64,000 nt of DNA from Albula goreensis (Eukaryota > Chordata > Actinopteri > Albuliformes > Albulidae). The stretch lies in NCBI GenBank assembly GCA_022829145.1, contig CM040752.1:30698586-30762585 (forward strand), read 5' to 3'. A program made the translations under genes and the position numbers. The notes beneath the pieces were generated by a model. The model did no database searches and was not told the origin of the DNA. It saw only the letters and a program-made list of their open reading frames with translations. Numbering within the stretch: the first letter of the stretch is position 1; each line of letters begins with the position of its first letter. Of this stretch, positions 24,501-36,220 are shown piece after piece.

Positions 24501-25384
24501 TCAGCACAAAAATATCCGCACTAGCAAGGAAAAAATTAGCTCAGCCTCGTCAGGGAAAAAGAATGGGTAAGACAGCTAGTTCTGTTGGTCTCATTGCTCT
24601 CCAGCGACCCCACCTGGTCAGGCCAGGCACCCGCAGATGCAAGAACAGACAATATGTTGGCCTCATAATCCTCTAACAGCATTGAGGGGTATGTGTCTGG
24701 TGGTGTGCTAAATAAATCTAAAATAAAGAGTAAACCTTCTTTTTTAAAAAAAAGATATTTCAGAAAAGTGAAGGAGGAGTAGATAAATGAATTGCATTTA
24801 TATGCAAACTTAACATTTACAGAAGAGCACCTGCTGGAAGTTTTTGCGAGGATGTTATTTTAGCATCTTATGAAATATGCTCGGTGAAAATCATTGTTTA
24901 ACAAAGATTGTATGCTCTTGCTGAACTACCCAGAGGATTGTTTGGTCTAACAGTACATTGCGTATCTACAAAATCCATTACAGTTCAGCAATCAGTTATA
25001 TTTGCCTTACAGAGCTGGCCTCTACTTTACAGCTTTTAAGGAGAAAACATTTTTGAAAAATAAAAGGTGACACATGCACGCTAAATTATTTTAGCTCTGA
25101 GAGCAAGCTTCTTTTTCCACAGAAAGAAAGAGCCATTTTCAGATACATTAACTTGCTTGACTCGCTCTGTATTGGAAGGTGAAATTGCTCCCAGCACAAC
25201 GCACCTCTCTGTGGCAGGCCGAGAGGAAGCTTTGATGAAGATATCGCGTGTCCATTTGAGATGTGGGTAGTACAGGTGTCCCCATAGTGTACATATTTAC
25301 ATATCACAGGTGCATGCCACTAATGAGACATTCTCCTGTCACGTTAAATAACAGTTAGCTTTAGCCAAACACAAACATGCAGAG
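21516..25384. other. Unique non-coding sequence
   Basis: About 3.9 kb with no gene. It contains poly-A runs near 22669-22684 and 24395-24408 and several AT-rich patches that could be regulatory. Open frames (up to 119 codons) overlap antisense frames near 22919-23354. Confidence 0.55.
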
Positions 25385-25421
<37 letters not shown>

Positions 25422-25860
25422 ACACAGAGTCATGCACACAAATGCATGAATATCATCATTAACAAAATCACTCACACATAAACAAACATACATACACACT
25501 CATATACACACACAGACAAACACAGATACACTTACACACACTCTCTCACACACACAAATACAAATATGCAGGCACATTGACAAGGAATCACACAGACATA
25601 CATGCATGTGCACACACATTGGCAAACAAAAACTCCCATAAGCACATACACAAACACATACATGTTAACAGAGAAACTCATACACAACTCAAAGATGCAA
25701 ATACACATGCAACTTCTAACAAATGTAAACAAACAGACACACAAAGAGAAGTCACACATACAAGGAAAACCACACATGCTCACACACAATACACATCCTG
25801 CAAATACATGAACAGACACAGGCACACCTACACAAGCAAAGAGACAAAAATACAAAGAGA
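25385..25860 (+). repeat. (TC)n(CA)n and long degenerate CA-rich tract
   Basis: TC repeats (25385-25404) lead into CA repeats (25403-25421) and then about 430 bp of imperfect ACA/CACA sequence with few G residues. Frames of over 100 codons on both strands here are translations of the repeat. Confidence 0.9.
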
Positions 25861-27379
25861 GGCTAGTCTTCTTAAAATCTCATTCTTCAAAAACGCTCCC
25901 CTACTCTCTGGGTTCCGGAGACAGGCCTGCAACGGACCCGATGCTGCCCCCAAACCCCCCCCCACCCCCCCAGCTAGACCCAGCTGAATCCTGAGCAGAC
26001 AGAGAGCTCTTCATGCACGATCTGAAGGCCCCTGTCAGGCAGCCAGGCTCTCACTGCCCCAAACAGGAAGGCCGCCCAGGCACCTCCCCACTTTCACGCC
26101 CCGTCGGGACAAAGTCCAGGGGGAGGAACACGCGTGCCAATCTTCACAAATTCTGTGTTGTTTTTTTTTTTTTTTTTTTTTGGGTAGCACAGGAAGCTCC
26201 GGAAGTGAGAGGAGTCCTCTGGGGAGGGGGATGCGTGCTCTGGACGGGCCCATGGAAGCTGTGCAAATGCCAAGCCTTCATCTGCAGCCACCAAAGATGC
26301 AGTGTAAAATCTGCATCAGGACTTTTTATACTTCCCCCATATGAGGATGACCTTTACAGTTTTATTATTTCATTCCCCCAGTGGAAATATCCACGTCAAT
26401 AATATTTAATTTATTGTTCTCTCAAGCAAGATGTCAGACGTCCCTTCCACTTGCAGAATTATGGTCAGATATGTGCAGGGTTCTTAAGCAGCTCTTATTT
26501 TCACCACCTCCGTGAGGCAGGGAACAGAACACCACTTTCAGTTTAAAAAAAAACTTTGGGAAGTAGCAATTGGTTGCTATTTACTAAGATGTATGAGAGA
26601 TATGCAATTTGGGGGGCTAACATTGAACAAAGGAGGGGGCCCAGTAGTCATTCTTACACCCAAGTCCATCATCACCGTGTTAAACCAGTGTGTATCATGA
26701 CAAAATGAGGAGCTAAAACAAGGAGCTGACAATTACAGACTTGTTTGATCCAAACAAAGAAGTTCTGCCCTTTGCAACAAAGCAAAATGACTGGTTAAAA
26801 TAGGTGAGTTCCTAATTTTGCTGTCTTTCACTTCAGCCTTAGGTTCCTTTCTTGGGAAGATGGTGGCTCAAAGTAGCAAAATGGTCACAACTGACAACCA
26901 ATATGGTCAATGCTGACAACACCACATATGGAAGAAAATAATAAGAAAAAAAATATAAAATCAGAAACAATGCTGGTGGATGCCCTTCCCCGTCAAAGAA
27001 ACAACCCCTATTTCGGTGGTCTAGCCCTAAGACACGGCCGTTAAACACTGCATTATGTAAATCCGGGGGTAACAGCAGGAGTTTGCATTAAAACGGAAAA
27101 GATGCCCGTCGCCACAGTCACAGGCACAGACGCGCCGTGCGCGGCCTCCTCCCGCTCTCCAGTCAAAGCCCTGAGACTGACGGGGAGCGACAGGGTGCGG
27201 GGATCGTGTCTGTCTCCCCGGGCGTGATGTATCTGTTAAAGAGGCGTCCCGGAGCTCCACAACACTCCATCCTCCATCTAATCTCCACAAAAAAAATGCC
27301 ACAGCTCAGCAGGAATAAGAAGCAAGGGGGAAAAAAAAAACATGCCGTAAATAAGAGCAGACTGCAGTGGGAGGAGGGA
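25861..27379. other. Unique non-coding sequence with local C and T runs
   Basis: No gene recognised. A C-rich run lies at 25947-25971 and a poly-T at 26161-26181. A small CpG cluster occupies about 27105-27260. There is no TATA box, initiator or downstream exon, so I do not call a promoter. Confidence 0.5.
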
Positions 27380-27495
27380 TAAGGAGATCGGAGAGAGAGC
27401 GAGAGAGAGAGAGAGAGAGGGAGGGTGAGGGAGAAATGGAGATAGTAAGAAAGAAAGAGGGACTGAGAGAGAAAGTGAGAGAGGGAGATTTTTTA
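27380..27495 (+). repeat. (GA)n polypurine tract
   Basis: GA/GGGA repeats with few interruptions. The + strand is almost wholly purine and partly mirror-symmetric, so triplex (H-DNA) formation is conceivable. Confidence 0.85.
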
Positions 27496-27879
27496 CTTTA
27501 AAAAGCTGATTTTCTTGCTAAATCGCTGCTGTCATCTAGAGCCAGCAAAAACAAGAAAGGAAACAAACCAGAAAAAGACACACAAAAAATTCTAAATGAG
27601 GCAACCATTAGGAACAGAAACACAGCAAAGGTAACCCGAGTCCCAGGCTTAATGCTCGTCATCAATATCCCGTCCCACACAGAGCATGCGGCCTGCAGAA
27701 CCTCCTCATTCCACACTCACAGTCTGTACTTTTCACAACGCAAATCGTCACAAAGCAAATTTGCATAGACGCCAGACCCAAGACCCCCTCAGAGTAAGCC
27801 TGGGGCAACAGTAACAATGAAAATACTCCCTGACTAACAGGAAGAAGCGCTGAGCAGAACCCAGCTCAGAGGGGGAGCC
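27496..27879. other. Unique non-coding sequence
   Basis: Nothing recognisable; a 72-codon minus-strand frame has no domain. Confidence 0.5.
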
Positions 27880-28060
27880 CATCTGCTCCACGTCAATGAG
27901 GTTTACAACAGATTAACTTTAATATAAATAATAATCTGAATTAGTTGGTCAGGGAAGGGGGTTACTCTTGGCATAAGCGTGTAATATGCAGGTTGTAATT
28001 GACTCCTGGAGCTCTTATCAGGAAACTCGTGAGTATTTTATATGATAAATGAATGTGAGT
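27880..28060. promoter_or_regulatory. Candidate conserved non-coding/regulatory block
   Basis: AT-rich words (TTAACTTTAATATAAATAA near 27914-27932, GTAATTGACT near 27995-28004) are interspersed with GC-containing words without simple repeats. The texture resembles a conserved non-coding element. Conservation is untested. Confidence 0.3.
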
Positions 28061-28629
28061 AATCAAACACAATGAACACCCAGAGTATCCTTTCCACAAA
28101 GGATTTTATTTCTGGACCATGGAGCTATCTCTGGCCAGAGAGGGTTAAAAAAAACAATGCTCCTGGAGACCTGAGTCCCCATTGTGTCCTCCTGCCTCTC
28201 CACCTTTGGCAGGCCTCAGGCTAACAGCAGCCTGGCAGCCCCGTGCCGCTACGGGGGAGGTCATTTCTAAAGCAGCTGCCAGTCACAGCCCACACCGCCA
28301 CCTGTCTGAGGACCACAAGACAGCCGGCCCGGCCTGCAGTTCGGTTAGGGTTTTGTGCAGCAGTCTTTTCTCAGCCTGTCGCCCGGAAGCAGCTACCCCT
28401 GCTGCAGAGGTCTGTCAGATCCCACTCCTCCGACAACAAACAAGATGGCTGACTGCAGCCAGTGGTTTCCATTCCAAAAGGACAGCAGCACTGATTGGGT
28501 CTCTTTGAGCAGGCAGTCCTAGAGGGGGCACCAGGTAGGCCTGCCTATGACACAGCATGAAGGCCACCGGACTGTTAATCACCAGAAACCAGCCTCTGAG
28601 AAGCATCTGTGACAACAACCGTTCCCACG
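28061..28629. other. Unique non-coding sequence
   Basis: No gene recognised. Frames of about 70-108 codons overlap on both strands over a GC-richer patch (28180-28480), without domain or splice context. Confidence 0.5.
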
Positions 28630-28805
28630 CTGGGAGGAGGGTAAAGAGAGAGAGAGGGAGGGGAGAAAGTGAGCAAGAGAAAGGGAAAGATTGAGGCAGG
28701 GAGAAAGAGAAATGTAGGGAGAGAATGCGAGCGAGACACAGGGAGTGATGAAGGGAGAAAGAGAGCGAGAAGGAGAGAGAGAGAGAGAGAGAGAGAAAGA
28801 GCGAA
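28630..28805 (+). repeat. GA-rich polypurine tract
   Basis: Imperfect GA/GGGA/GAAA repeats, with a pure GA core near 28773-28795. The Ser/Leu-rich minus-strand frames crossing it are low-complexity artefacts. Confidence 0.85.
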
Positions 28806-31800
28806 GGCAGGGCTGGAGACTCCACCGCTCTTCATTGAGTCAGTTCATTAACTGTGCAGCGCGGCGCGGTGAAAACCCGTAGTGCATGCAAGAGCCAGAT
28901 GAAAGAGATAATCTAACGCAAGTCAAAGGTCAGAGTAGGGTGCTTGGCGATAAACGCTTAGACAAGTGGACCAAGAAAGCAGCCGCGCATGAGGTCACCC
29001 AGAGAATAGATTGTACCATTATAATCACCCCAATATTTTTTTTTTCCCTTTTTCTTCTTCTTTCCATTTTATATTCACATATACCACCCCTCCTGATATT
29101 TAAGCTGCATTTCAAAGCGATCCTTTCAGGCCAAACTGAGTATGTAAAGAAAGGGTCTGAGGAGAGCTCCTCTGGCACCGTTGCTACTCTCCTTCATCCA
29201 ATTCATGTTCCTCCCACTAACACATTAGGGTGGAAGGAGTGCTCAAGCGGGGGTCGTCCTCTGGGAGTTTTAAACGAGGATTCGGGAGGAAAAATACACA
29301 GACATCCTCTAGTGCCGTTACCCCAGCCCAATCAGTTTCTCACAGCCAGGTGCAATCCCGTCCTGCACTCCCGAGCCAGAAGACAGATCTATAAAATACA
29401 TAAAACGCAGTGTGCAGCGATCATCGATACTGCTCAAGCGTACATTCCTCATCTGTCTGGAAGCATTTTCTTTTCTTCTGAGGCACTGATTTGCCAGATT
29501 TTGTCCAAGCTGATAGAGCAGGTAGGTAGACCAAGAATTTAATTTCAAGACAAAATAAATGCTAGAAACCGATATGTTTGAGATGCAAGAAACTGTTAGC
29601 ATTAGCATCACTGAAAGATAAAGAGCTGAGAGAGAGAGGGAGAGAGAGAGTGACATGGGGGAAAAGCAACAATTAGCAAGCATTCTGCTGGTGTTGACAT
29701 AATTTCTCTGTGAGACATATTGCTGACCAATATGCAAATTATTTACCTCCCTGGTGAAGTAGAATGCGGCAGAGGAGGCCAACAAACAGCCCGTGGGAAA
29801 ACTGAGAGAGAGTTCATCAGAGCGTGTCTCCTCTGGTCAGAATGTGACCCGACTTGATGTTTCCTTGCCCGACTCAAAGCACTCAAAGCCGCACTTTCTG
29901 CGGCTCTGCCATGTTCTTTTGAGCTGGGCCCATCTCAGGTCTGCTTTGCCTCGTGAGGCATTAGTTCAGACATGACCCTGAAGAGAGCTATGCTCATGTT
30001 CAGGCTTTGAGAGGGAGACACACATTCTCAACAATTAGCTCTTATACTGAAGGTGGTATTGTGTAGGGTGAGAGGGGAAGGAGCAGGGCTGGCAGAGCCT
30101 GGGGGAACTTCAGGGCTATAGGCTGCAATTGAAAACTCTGAAGTCGCATCTTTACTTGCTTCCATCCTTAAACACCCACTTGACTTATCCATGACATTTT
30201 TAGCTACATATCGCATCCTGTAAAAGTATTTTCTGCCTTCTCTCCTCAAACGATTCCCCTCGTGCTGTGCAGCACTGTAGGTTCTTGCATATTTCACAGA
30301 TATAATGTAGATATCCAGTTCTTGAAGTTCTAGCACAAATAATGGGACATTACTTTTAAAGCTAGTCCCATGCATTATTGTTTTATTACATAAACCCATG
30401 CAGTTCCTTCCCACACTGATTCACCAGGCCATCACTAGAAGTGAGAAGTGAGTTCTCATTTGACCCACCGGATTAAAGAAAGGACTGAACAAATGAAAAC
30501 AGCCCACCCCTTGCCCATCTTACAACACTGTGAAACCGAGTGTTCAACAAGGACCATATTTGTTTGCAATCCAGTTTAGAGTATTCTTTTTTGTCTCTGA
30601 TCTATTGGGCATGAGCAGATGAAAGCAATACGGCAGAAACCTCACACAGGTCTGTTGTGATTGTCAGGGGGTTTTGTTTGTTTACACTGAGGAACCTGCT
30701 ACCGGGTTTTGTTTCAGTTGTTTTCATATTTTCTGTTATGATTCATCTGGTCTTTACTTCTGGATGTGTGCTTTAATTCTGCCTTTCCAAAGTGAAGAGA
30801 GTGTTAGGCCACTAACACTAACTCTATCTCTGTCCCCTGTTTGTGGGCTGGCACTTTTCAATGTGCTTCCTAGCCAATCACCATCTGCGATTATGACCAT
30901 TACATAAAAATGAACATGGGTATTGGGCCTATAAAACATGAGTACTGTCTATAAAAACCACATAGGTGTTCATCACACATGGTGCTATTTCTAAAACATG
31001 CACACAGAGGACACAAGGGCCTAAGCAGTCTGTGTTTTGTTTAGTGCTGGCATTCTGCATCAGTGGTATTGTCTTTGGCATTTAGTGCACCATCCTTCAC
31101 CTGACTCAGGTCTTCATGAGCCAGCCCCTCTTCCTCTTCAAAAAAGTAACGATGAAGTCATGATTAATTCAACACTTCTGTGACAATATCTGGGACAGCA
31201 TCTTTGATGTGTTCGATTGAAGGCATCCCCATAAAGGCTCTATGGCAGGGGGACCCCAGAACTGCGGGTGGTTTCACACCCCCACAAACCCCCAGACCTG
31301 CGACTACACAGCCGTGTTAGTTAGCAGGCACAAATAAAATTGGGAAGCGTGTCTGACTGGAAGGAAACACAGACTGATGACAAAGCGAGTCATTCCTTCA
31401 CTCATATGTCAACATTTTTGTTCATTTTTAAACTATAGGACATGATGTATAAATGAAAACATCAGACTATAATGAGGCTTAGCTTGTTTGCTTATTGTCT
31501 AGCAAGTTAAAGGTTTAATAAAACTTACTTTATGTTAACTAATCAGGCTACATTCACAAACTGATGTGAGCACAATTTTGCATATTCATTCAAGCTAACT
31601 TGCAAAAATGAACAAATTCTGTTTCAACATAAACAGTCCTCTTTGCACCTCATTAGTTCACCACCAAGGATGGTGCATGTGGTAAAACCTTTAGTAAATT
31701 TACCCCATATTAGTGCACATTCGTGAGGATAATGAATATTTATGGACCCCGTGCCATGTCATCCTATTATTGTTTCTATGGGAATGTAGAAAATATGAAA

Positions 31801-32219
31801 AAAATTGCATTGATCAGTGTCACAGCTACCTGGTCATGTCAAACAGCGACTCTACCCTGAATAATGACTCAGGAAGAGTTCTTGAATGTGTTTTTCTTTC
31901 TTTTATTCCAAAGAAAGAGATGAACTCTGCATACGAGTGACAAGGACCAATCTACCAGCATCTAGTCTAATGGCTAAAACAGAGTTTTTTTTTTTTTTTT
32001 TAAAGAGGGTTGATGAGGTAGATTTTCTGCCAGGAGATGCAGTTAATGGAAAATAAAAAGAAAAGAGCCTCTAAGCCACTCCGATATCAAACAGGCAGAG
32101 AAGAAGCTCAAGTGTCCCCTGAAGAAAGGTTATCGTCTCTGTCTTCTCAGTCGCCTGTAAATTAGCAAGCCGCCAATGCGCGGAGACCTTCCTCAGAGAT
32201 CGCAGCACTCCAGTTCCCC
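28806..32219. other. Unique non-coding sequence
   Basis: About 3.4 kb with no recognised gene. The longest frame is 218 codons (28886-29542, +). It has no domain and spans a poly-T run and a region with a long antisense frame, so I treat it as chance. A GA microsatellite lies at 29622-29652 and a poly-T at 31986-32002. Confidence 0.5.
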
Positions 32220-32345
32220 TCAAAGTGAGTCACCAAATACTTTCTTTCCCTAAAATGTTAATTAAACTGTGGGCTTTTGGGACCAATTAGGCTGAGTAAC
32301 AAATGAAGGTGGGCCCCTAATTAGATATTACAGCACTCGAAGGCA
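32220..32345. promoter_or_regulatory. Candidate conserved non-coding/regulatory block
   Basis: The block holds a perfect AP-1 word TGAGTCA (32226-32232), TTAATTAA (32258-32265) and TAATTA (32318-32323) within 100 bp. Enhancer-like by motif content only. Confidence 0.33.
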
Positions 32346-34149
32346 AAAGGAGCTAGCTGCTGTCATTATAGTCTTTAGAAAAGTACATTTTCTCCAGTGT
32401 GGAGTATGTGTGTGTGTTTGTATTTGTGTGCATGACCCACATGCGGTTTTTAGTTTATCTGTGTGTTCATAGCTGGTGCCAGACACCACAATACAAAGGC
32501 CAAAAGCTCCCATGCATTGTCCAGTTGCCTTTACAAACACAACAATATGGACATTCTTTGCCTGAATTATTTGCACCATGAGTATAATATGCGTATGAAT
32601 GTCAAATGATCAGCTGGGGATTGCAAGATGCTAAGTAGCTGACAGAGAGGGAAAAAAATCTTCGAAGGAGTTCTGCTTTTGGCAGCTCTTCACTGATGGA
32701 TTTATGGTTTTCCATGTGCTTTGAGGCGCTATAAATAAAGCGCTTGATGAAAATTAAGGACTAAATTAAAATGCTTCATCTGAACACAGCGTTGGTGCAT
32801 ATCACCCCCCCCCCTCCCCAACCACCCCCAACTAGGTTGGACGAGAGACCAGAGCAGACACACGCCTCTGTGGAAGCACTCCTCCTTGAAACAGCCAGAT
32901 CAGAGAAGACTGAAATGAGACAACCGCTGTGACGGAAACTCCGAAAGAGGATTCCTCAACAGCGTCATCTGCCTCTCTCTCCTTCCCCCTCTGGTGTTTA
33001 GCCAATTAAAAAACGGTAAATTATTAACAGGAGATTGCGTCGCTCAGCTCTGAGCTTTCTGCTATCCCAAGTTGATGATCAGTGTTGATTTTCTCAGCAT
33101 TCACTGGTTGGGTACAGTCAAAATCCAGGAGCACCAAGAATTTTTCTTATGTTATACATGCTGACCAATCCCAGAAAAATTTGTGGTTTTGTCAGTATTC
33201 GCCATAACCGTACATATATTGTATGTTGCATATTGGACAGTTTTTGCATGTTGGTTTTGAAAATAGCTTCCTTTGGGTGAGATGGTGGGCAGGTGGGTGG
33301 GTGTGTGAAAGGGACCATGCACTGTCACGTGAACCCCAGCGGGATAGCCGTTGCCTGAGTGGAGTGGAGGCCTCCCCCGCCTCTTCACTTTAACAGGGGG
33401 TCCCAGGGAACCCCACTCCACCGACCGCTCTCCAAACGAGGCCCATCACTGCCCATCTGCCAACGACGGTCTGACCAGGCCAGAGCGCAGAGCGCCAAGA
33501 AGTCAATGAGCACACGCTCAGCCCGCGCGGATATAATCACCTAACCGCTGCAAATAAACGGCATAATGGAGTCAGTTAGCGAGGAGAGAGGCGCTGATTG
33601 ATTGTAAGCTTCAGCTGTCATTTAGTTCACTATAGCTGTTTACAGACTAAATGGCACTTTTTCTTATTTATTTATTTTTTCCGGGGGATAAAGCCATTCA
33701 TTATATCATCACATTATTTGCAGCTCGGTAATTGAAATGAAAGAGTACAATTTATCGCCTCTTTTCCTGCATGGGTAACCATCTCAGAGTAAGCCAAACA
33801 GAGACAAAAAAACGTAGGTTTTGGGATGCCCTTTAATTCTTTGTTTCCTTCCCTCACAGAATGAGACCCACCCCCCACCTACCTCCCCTAAAGACTTCTG
33901 TTATATCAAACAGCCACCATGTTTGTTGTGTTTTTTTGTTGCTGTTGTTGTTGATATCCACTATTAATACATACATAAGAGGTAAAGGAAGCCTTCAACA
34001 GAGCTGTGCTACAGCTGGCCAGTGGCCTCCAAATTTTCCCATGAGCAGCAAGGTTTGCTGGGAATTATGGAATTTCCATAAACAATGCTGTCCTTTTCCA
34101 GCTAATGTTTACCTTTAATACTTCACCTTTGTGTTCCAAAAATGAGCCT
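32346..34149. other. Unique non-coding sequence
   Basis: No gene recognised. It includes a C-rich run at 32804-32830 and AT-rich enhancer-like texture around 32720-32780 and 33550-33780. Short frames only. Confidence 0.5.
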
Positions 34150-34390
34150 CTGCTGCATAACTAACTGGGCGGAGGCAGATGTTATGGTGTTCAGCTGCAG
34201 CTGGCCTCTGTATCAATAATGAAGCAGGCTCGGCATCTTCAAGGGATTTGTCTTAACTTCAGATTGAACGAAGATGGCATGAGGCGCTTGTAGGTGATTA
34301 AACGTGACCTTTGCTTAAAATCGAAATCAATTCGCTCAAAGTCACAGCTCAGTAATATCGATGTCGCTAAATGAGATGCAGGGGTCTATG
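34150..34390. promoter_or_regulatory. Candidate conserved non-coding/regulatory block
   Basis: Complex, repeat-free sequence with retained CpGs, CAGCTG words near 34193-34202 (E-box) and TCGATGTCGC near 34359-34368. Called on texture and motif density; weak evidence. Confidence 0.22.
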
Positions 34391-35139
34391 GAATGGATTT
34401 TTTTCCTCCCCCCTACGCTTTTTCAGTGCATTTGTGTTTTTATAGAATAGTATAATTGGGATATTTTGGTCCTTATTTTACACCAGAAATAAACTGTTCA
34501 CACTAACTGTGCTTTTATTCTGAAACAATTCAAACGAAATTCAAAATGATCCCTGGTGGACTTGAACTGACTGTGAACTGCTTTGTGGTATTCAAAACAA
34601 TTCCCGTTTTAATTGGAGGACGGGGCTTCTATTTACTTCGCGCACGTGCTTCAGAGAGGGAGAGGACGGTTTTCCCACATCGTCGGTGGGCGTTCATGAG
34701 CAGAGGACACTGGGAATGGAAGATGTTGGGATATTTTAAATGCAGTCCACAACCTACAGCTCCAGACCTCACCTCCTATCAGTCCCATCAGATATAATTG
34801 TTACAGAGATGATAAACTGCCAGAGCCAGCCTAATTTACCATCATGAATGCTCAGGCAGCAATCAGATTACAAGACGGACACATTCTCTCCGTCATGAGA
34901 ATGAGCATTTACTGAGACTAATTTGAGAATGAGATGAGATTTCCACAATTATGGAAAAAAAATGGCAATTGTGATGTTTGCTCAATACTGTGAATGTGAT
35001 TATTAATTATGATATTCTCCAATGAGAAAATGATACCACGGGTCAAGTTTGCAGTTTGTGTACAGAACAGCAGAGGAGCAGTGTTGGGTGAGAACAAAAT
35101 GCTTAAATTATCAGAGTTTCAGAGAAATGTGTTGATGAT
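34391..35139. other. Unique non-coding sequence
   Basis: AT-rich with nothing recognisable; an 83-codon frame at 34546-34797 has no domain. Confidence 0.5.
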
Positions 35140-35240
35140 TTACATTAACATTTAAGTTAGGGGCATTCGTTAGACGCTCTTATCCAGAGACTTACAAGGC
35201 AAAGTGCATAAGAACAGTACAAAAATGTGATATGATGATG
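35140..35240 (-). mobile_element. L2-clade LINE 3' tail fragment
   Basis: GTTAGACGCTCTTATCCAGAG (in part) and AAGGCAAAGTG..ATAAGAA..AACAAAA match the L2 3' end at 57164-57250 in the same orientation. On the minus strand this is the GGATAA-loop hairpin tail of L2 elements. The copy lacks two bases in the 5' arm of that hairpin compared with the 57-kb copy. Only the 3' tail is present, as expected for strong 5' truncation during reverse transcription. Confidence 0.8.
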
Positions 35241-35683
35241 GTCTTTAGGTAATGAAAATCACATGTTTAAAATGCATCATTTTGACATGCTTCTGGGCTG
35301 GGTTACTATGGCCATTTCCACTGCTGTAAGCAGAGGGCTGAGCTGAGCTGCCCTGCCACTGCTGCAGAGATGGGCGGAGGGTGTCGGCAGCTGAGCTGGG
35401 GCTTGGGAGGTGGGGCATGGGGAGGCAGGTCTCCAGTGATGGAGCATCCGTCACTGAGCACGGGAGACCCTGAGCAGCGACTGCGCCAGCTGTGCCCCTC
35501 TGGGGCAGTGCGGGGTTGGGGGGACCAGGGCAGGCCAGGGGTCTCGTCCTTCCAGGGGACACCCAGAGGTCACCTCCGCCCTGGTCATGAAACCCACAGC
35601 TCCCCGACCCTCATGCGCCTGGGACAGACACCCTGCACTTCGCCAGCTTGTAATTGTTCTGCATCCTGGGAGACTGTAAATCA
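35241..35683. other. Unique GC-richer non-coding sequence
   Basis: Three overlapping frames of 77-125 codons on both strands reflect local GC richness and few stops. No domain is recognisable. Confidence 0.5.
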
Positions 35684-35892
35684 TGTTACATTTAGGCTTT
35701 CAGCACACCCTCTTATGCAGAGCAACTTGCATGGCGTACAGTTTTAATATATAACCCAGTCAAATAGCTTGGCATTTACTAAGGCAATTTCCATGTGTAC
35801 TGTACAATGACAGACCCCAGCCTAGGATATGAGCCTACAATTTCTACTATTTATTTCGTAGAAAGTTATTTATTTATTACTACACTGCACGC
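35684..35892 (-). mobile_element. tRNA-derived SINE, minus strand
   Basis: The + strand begins with the inverted L2-type tail (TTACATTTAGG, CCTCTTATGCAGAGCAACTT), passes through the reversed SINE body (ATTTACTAAGGCAATT) and ends in the reversed tRNA head, with a B-box relic at 35825-35838 and CTACACTGC near 35881. Same family type as the SINEs at 15111 and 38822. Many substitutions suggest an old insertion. Confidence 0.72.
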
Positions 35893-35954
35893 TCAACACT
35901 TTGGTGTGAATACTGCTACACAAAAAAATAAAACTGATTGACAGTGTAACTGAG

Positions 35955-36085
35955 AGGAACTTGTAGAGCTTGTGGCTGAGGAGGTCACCTGGTTCCTGTC
36001 AGATACAGAACTCTGCCGTGCACCACTGAGGAAGGCACTGAACCCAAGCCGTGTCCAAAGGGACAGATAATGTTAAACATAAGCT
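35955..36085 (+). mobile_element. SINE relic, plus strand (tentative)
   Basis: GAGGAAGGCACTGAACCC recalls the TGAGCAAGGCACTTAACCC body phrase of teleost tRNA-SINEs, and the preceding 60 bases could be a decayed head. No clear tail is found before the tandem array at 36099. Confidence 0.4.
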
Positions 36086-36098
36086 ACTGCATGGAAGA

Positions 36099-36220
36099 CA
36101 TCCAAGGTACAGTAAGGTACAGGCACATCCAAGGTACAGTAAGGTACAGGCACATCCAAGGTACAGTAAGGTACAGGCACATCAAGGTACAGTAAGGTTC
36201 AGGCACATCCAAGGTACAGG
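36099..36220 (+). repeat. 27-bp tandem repeat, about 4.5 copies
   Basis: The unit CATCCAAGGTACAGTAAGG, followed by TACAGGCA, repeats from 36099 with very high identity. The fourth unit has a 1-bp deletion and a substitution, and the last is truncated. An internal near-duplication (AAGGTACAG/TAAGGTACAG) suggests the unit itself arose from a shorter repeat. Each unit gives nine codons in frame, which creates a repetitive but spurious peptide. Confidence 0.92.

Noticed and set aside
27105..27260. Small CpG cluster as a promoter
   Set aside because: Too short and weak, with no TATA or initiator element and no downstream exon.
28886..29542. 218-codon open frame on the + strand
   Set aside because: No recognisable domain; it crosses a poly-T run, has long antisense frames beneath it and no promoter or splice context. 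Probably chance.
36099..36220. Possible CRISPR-like array
   Set aside because: Units are directly adjacent with no unique spacers, and the window is vertebrate.
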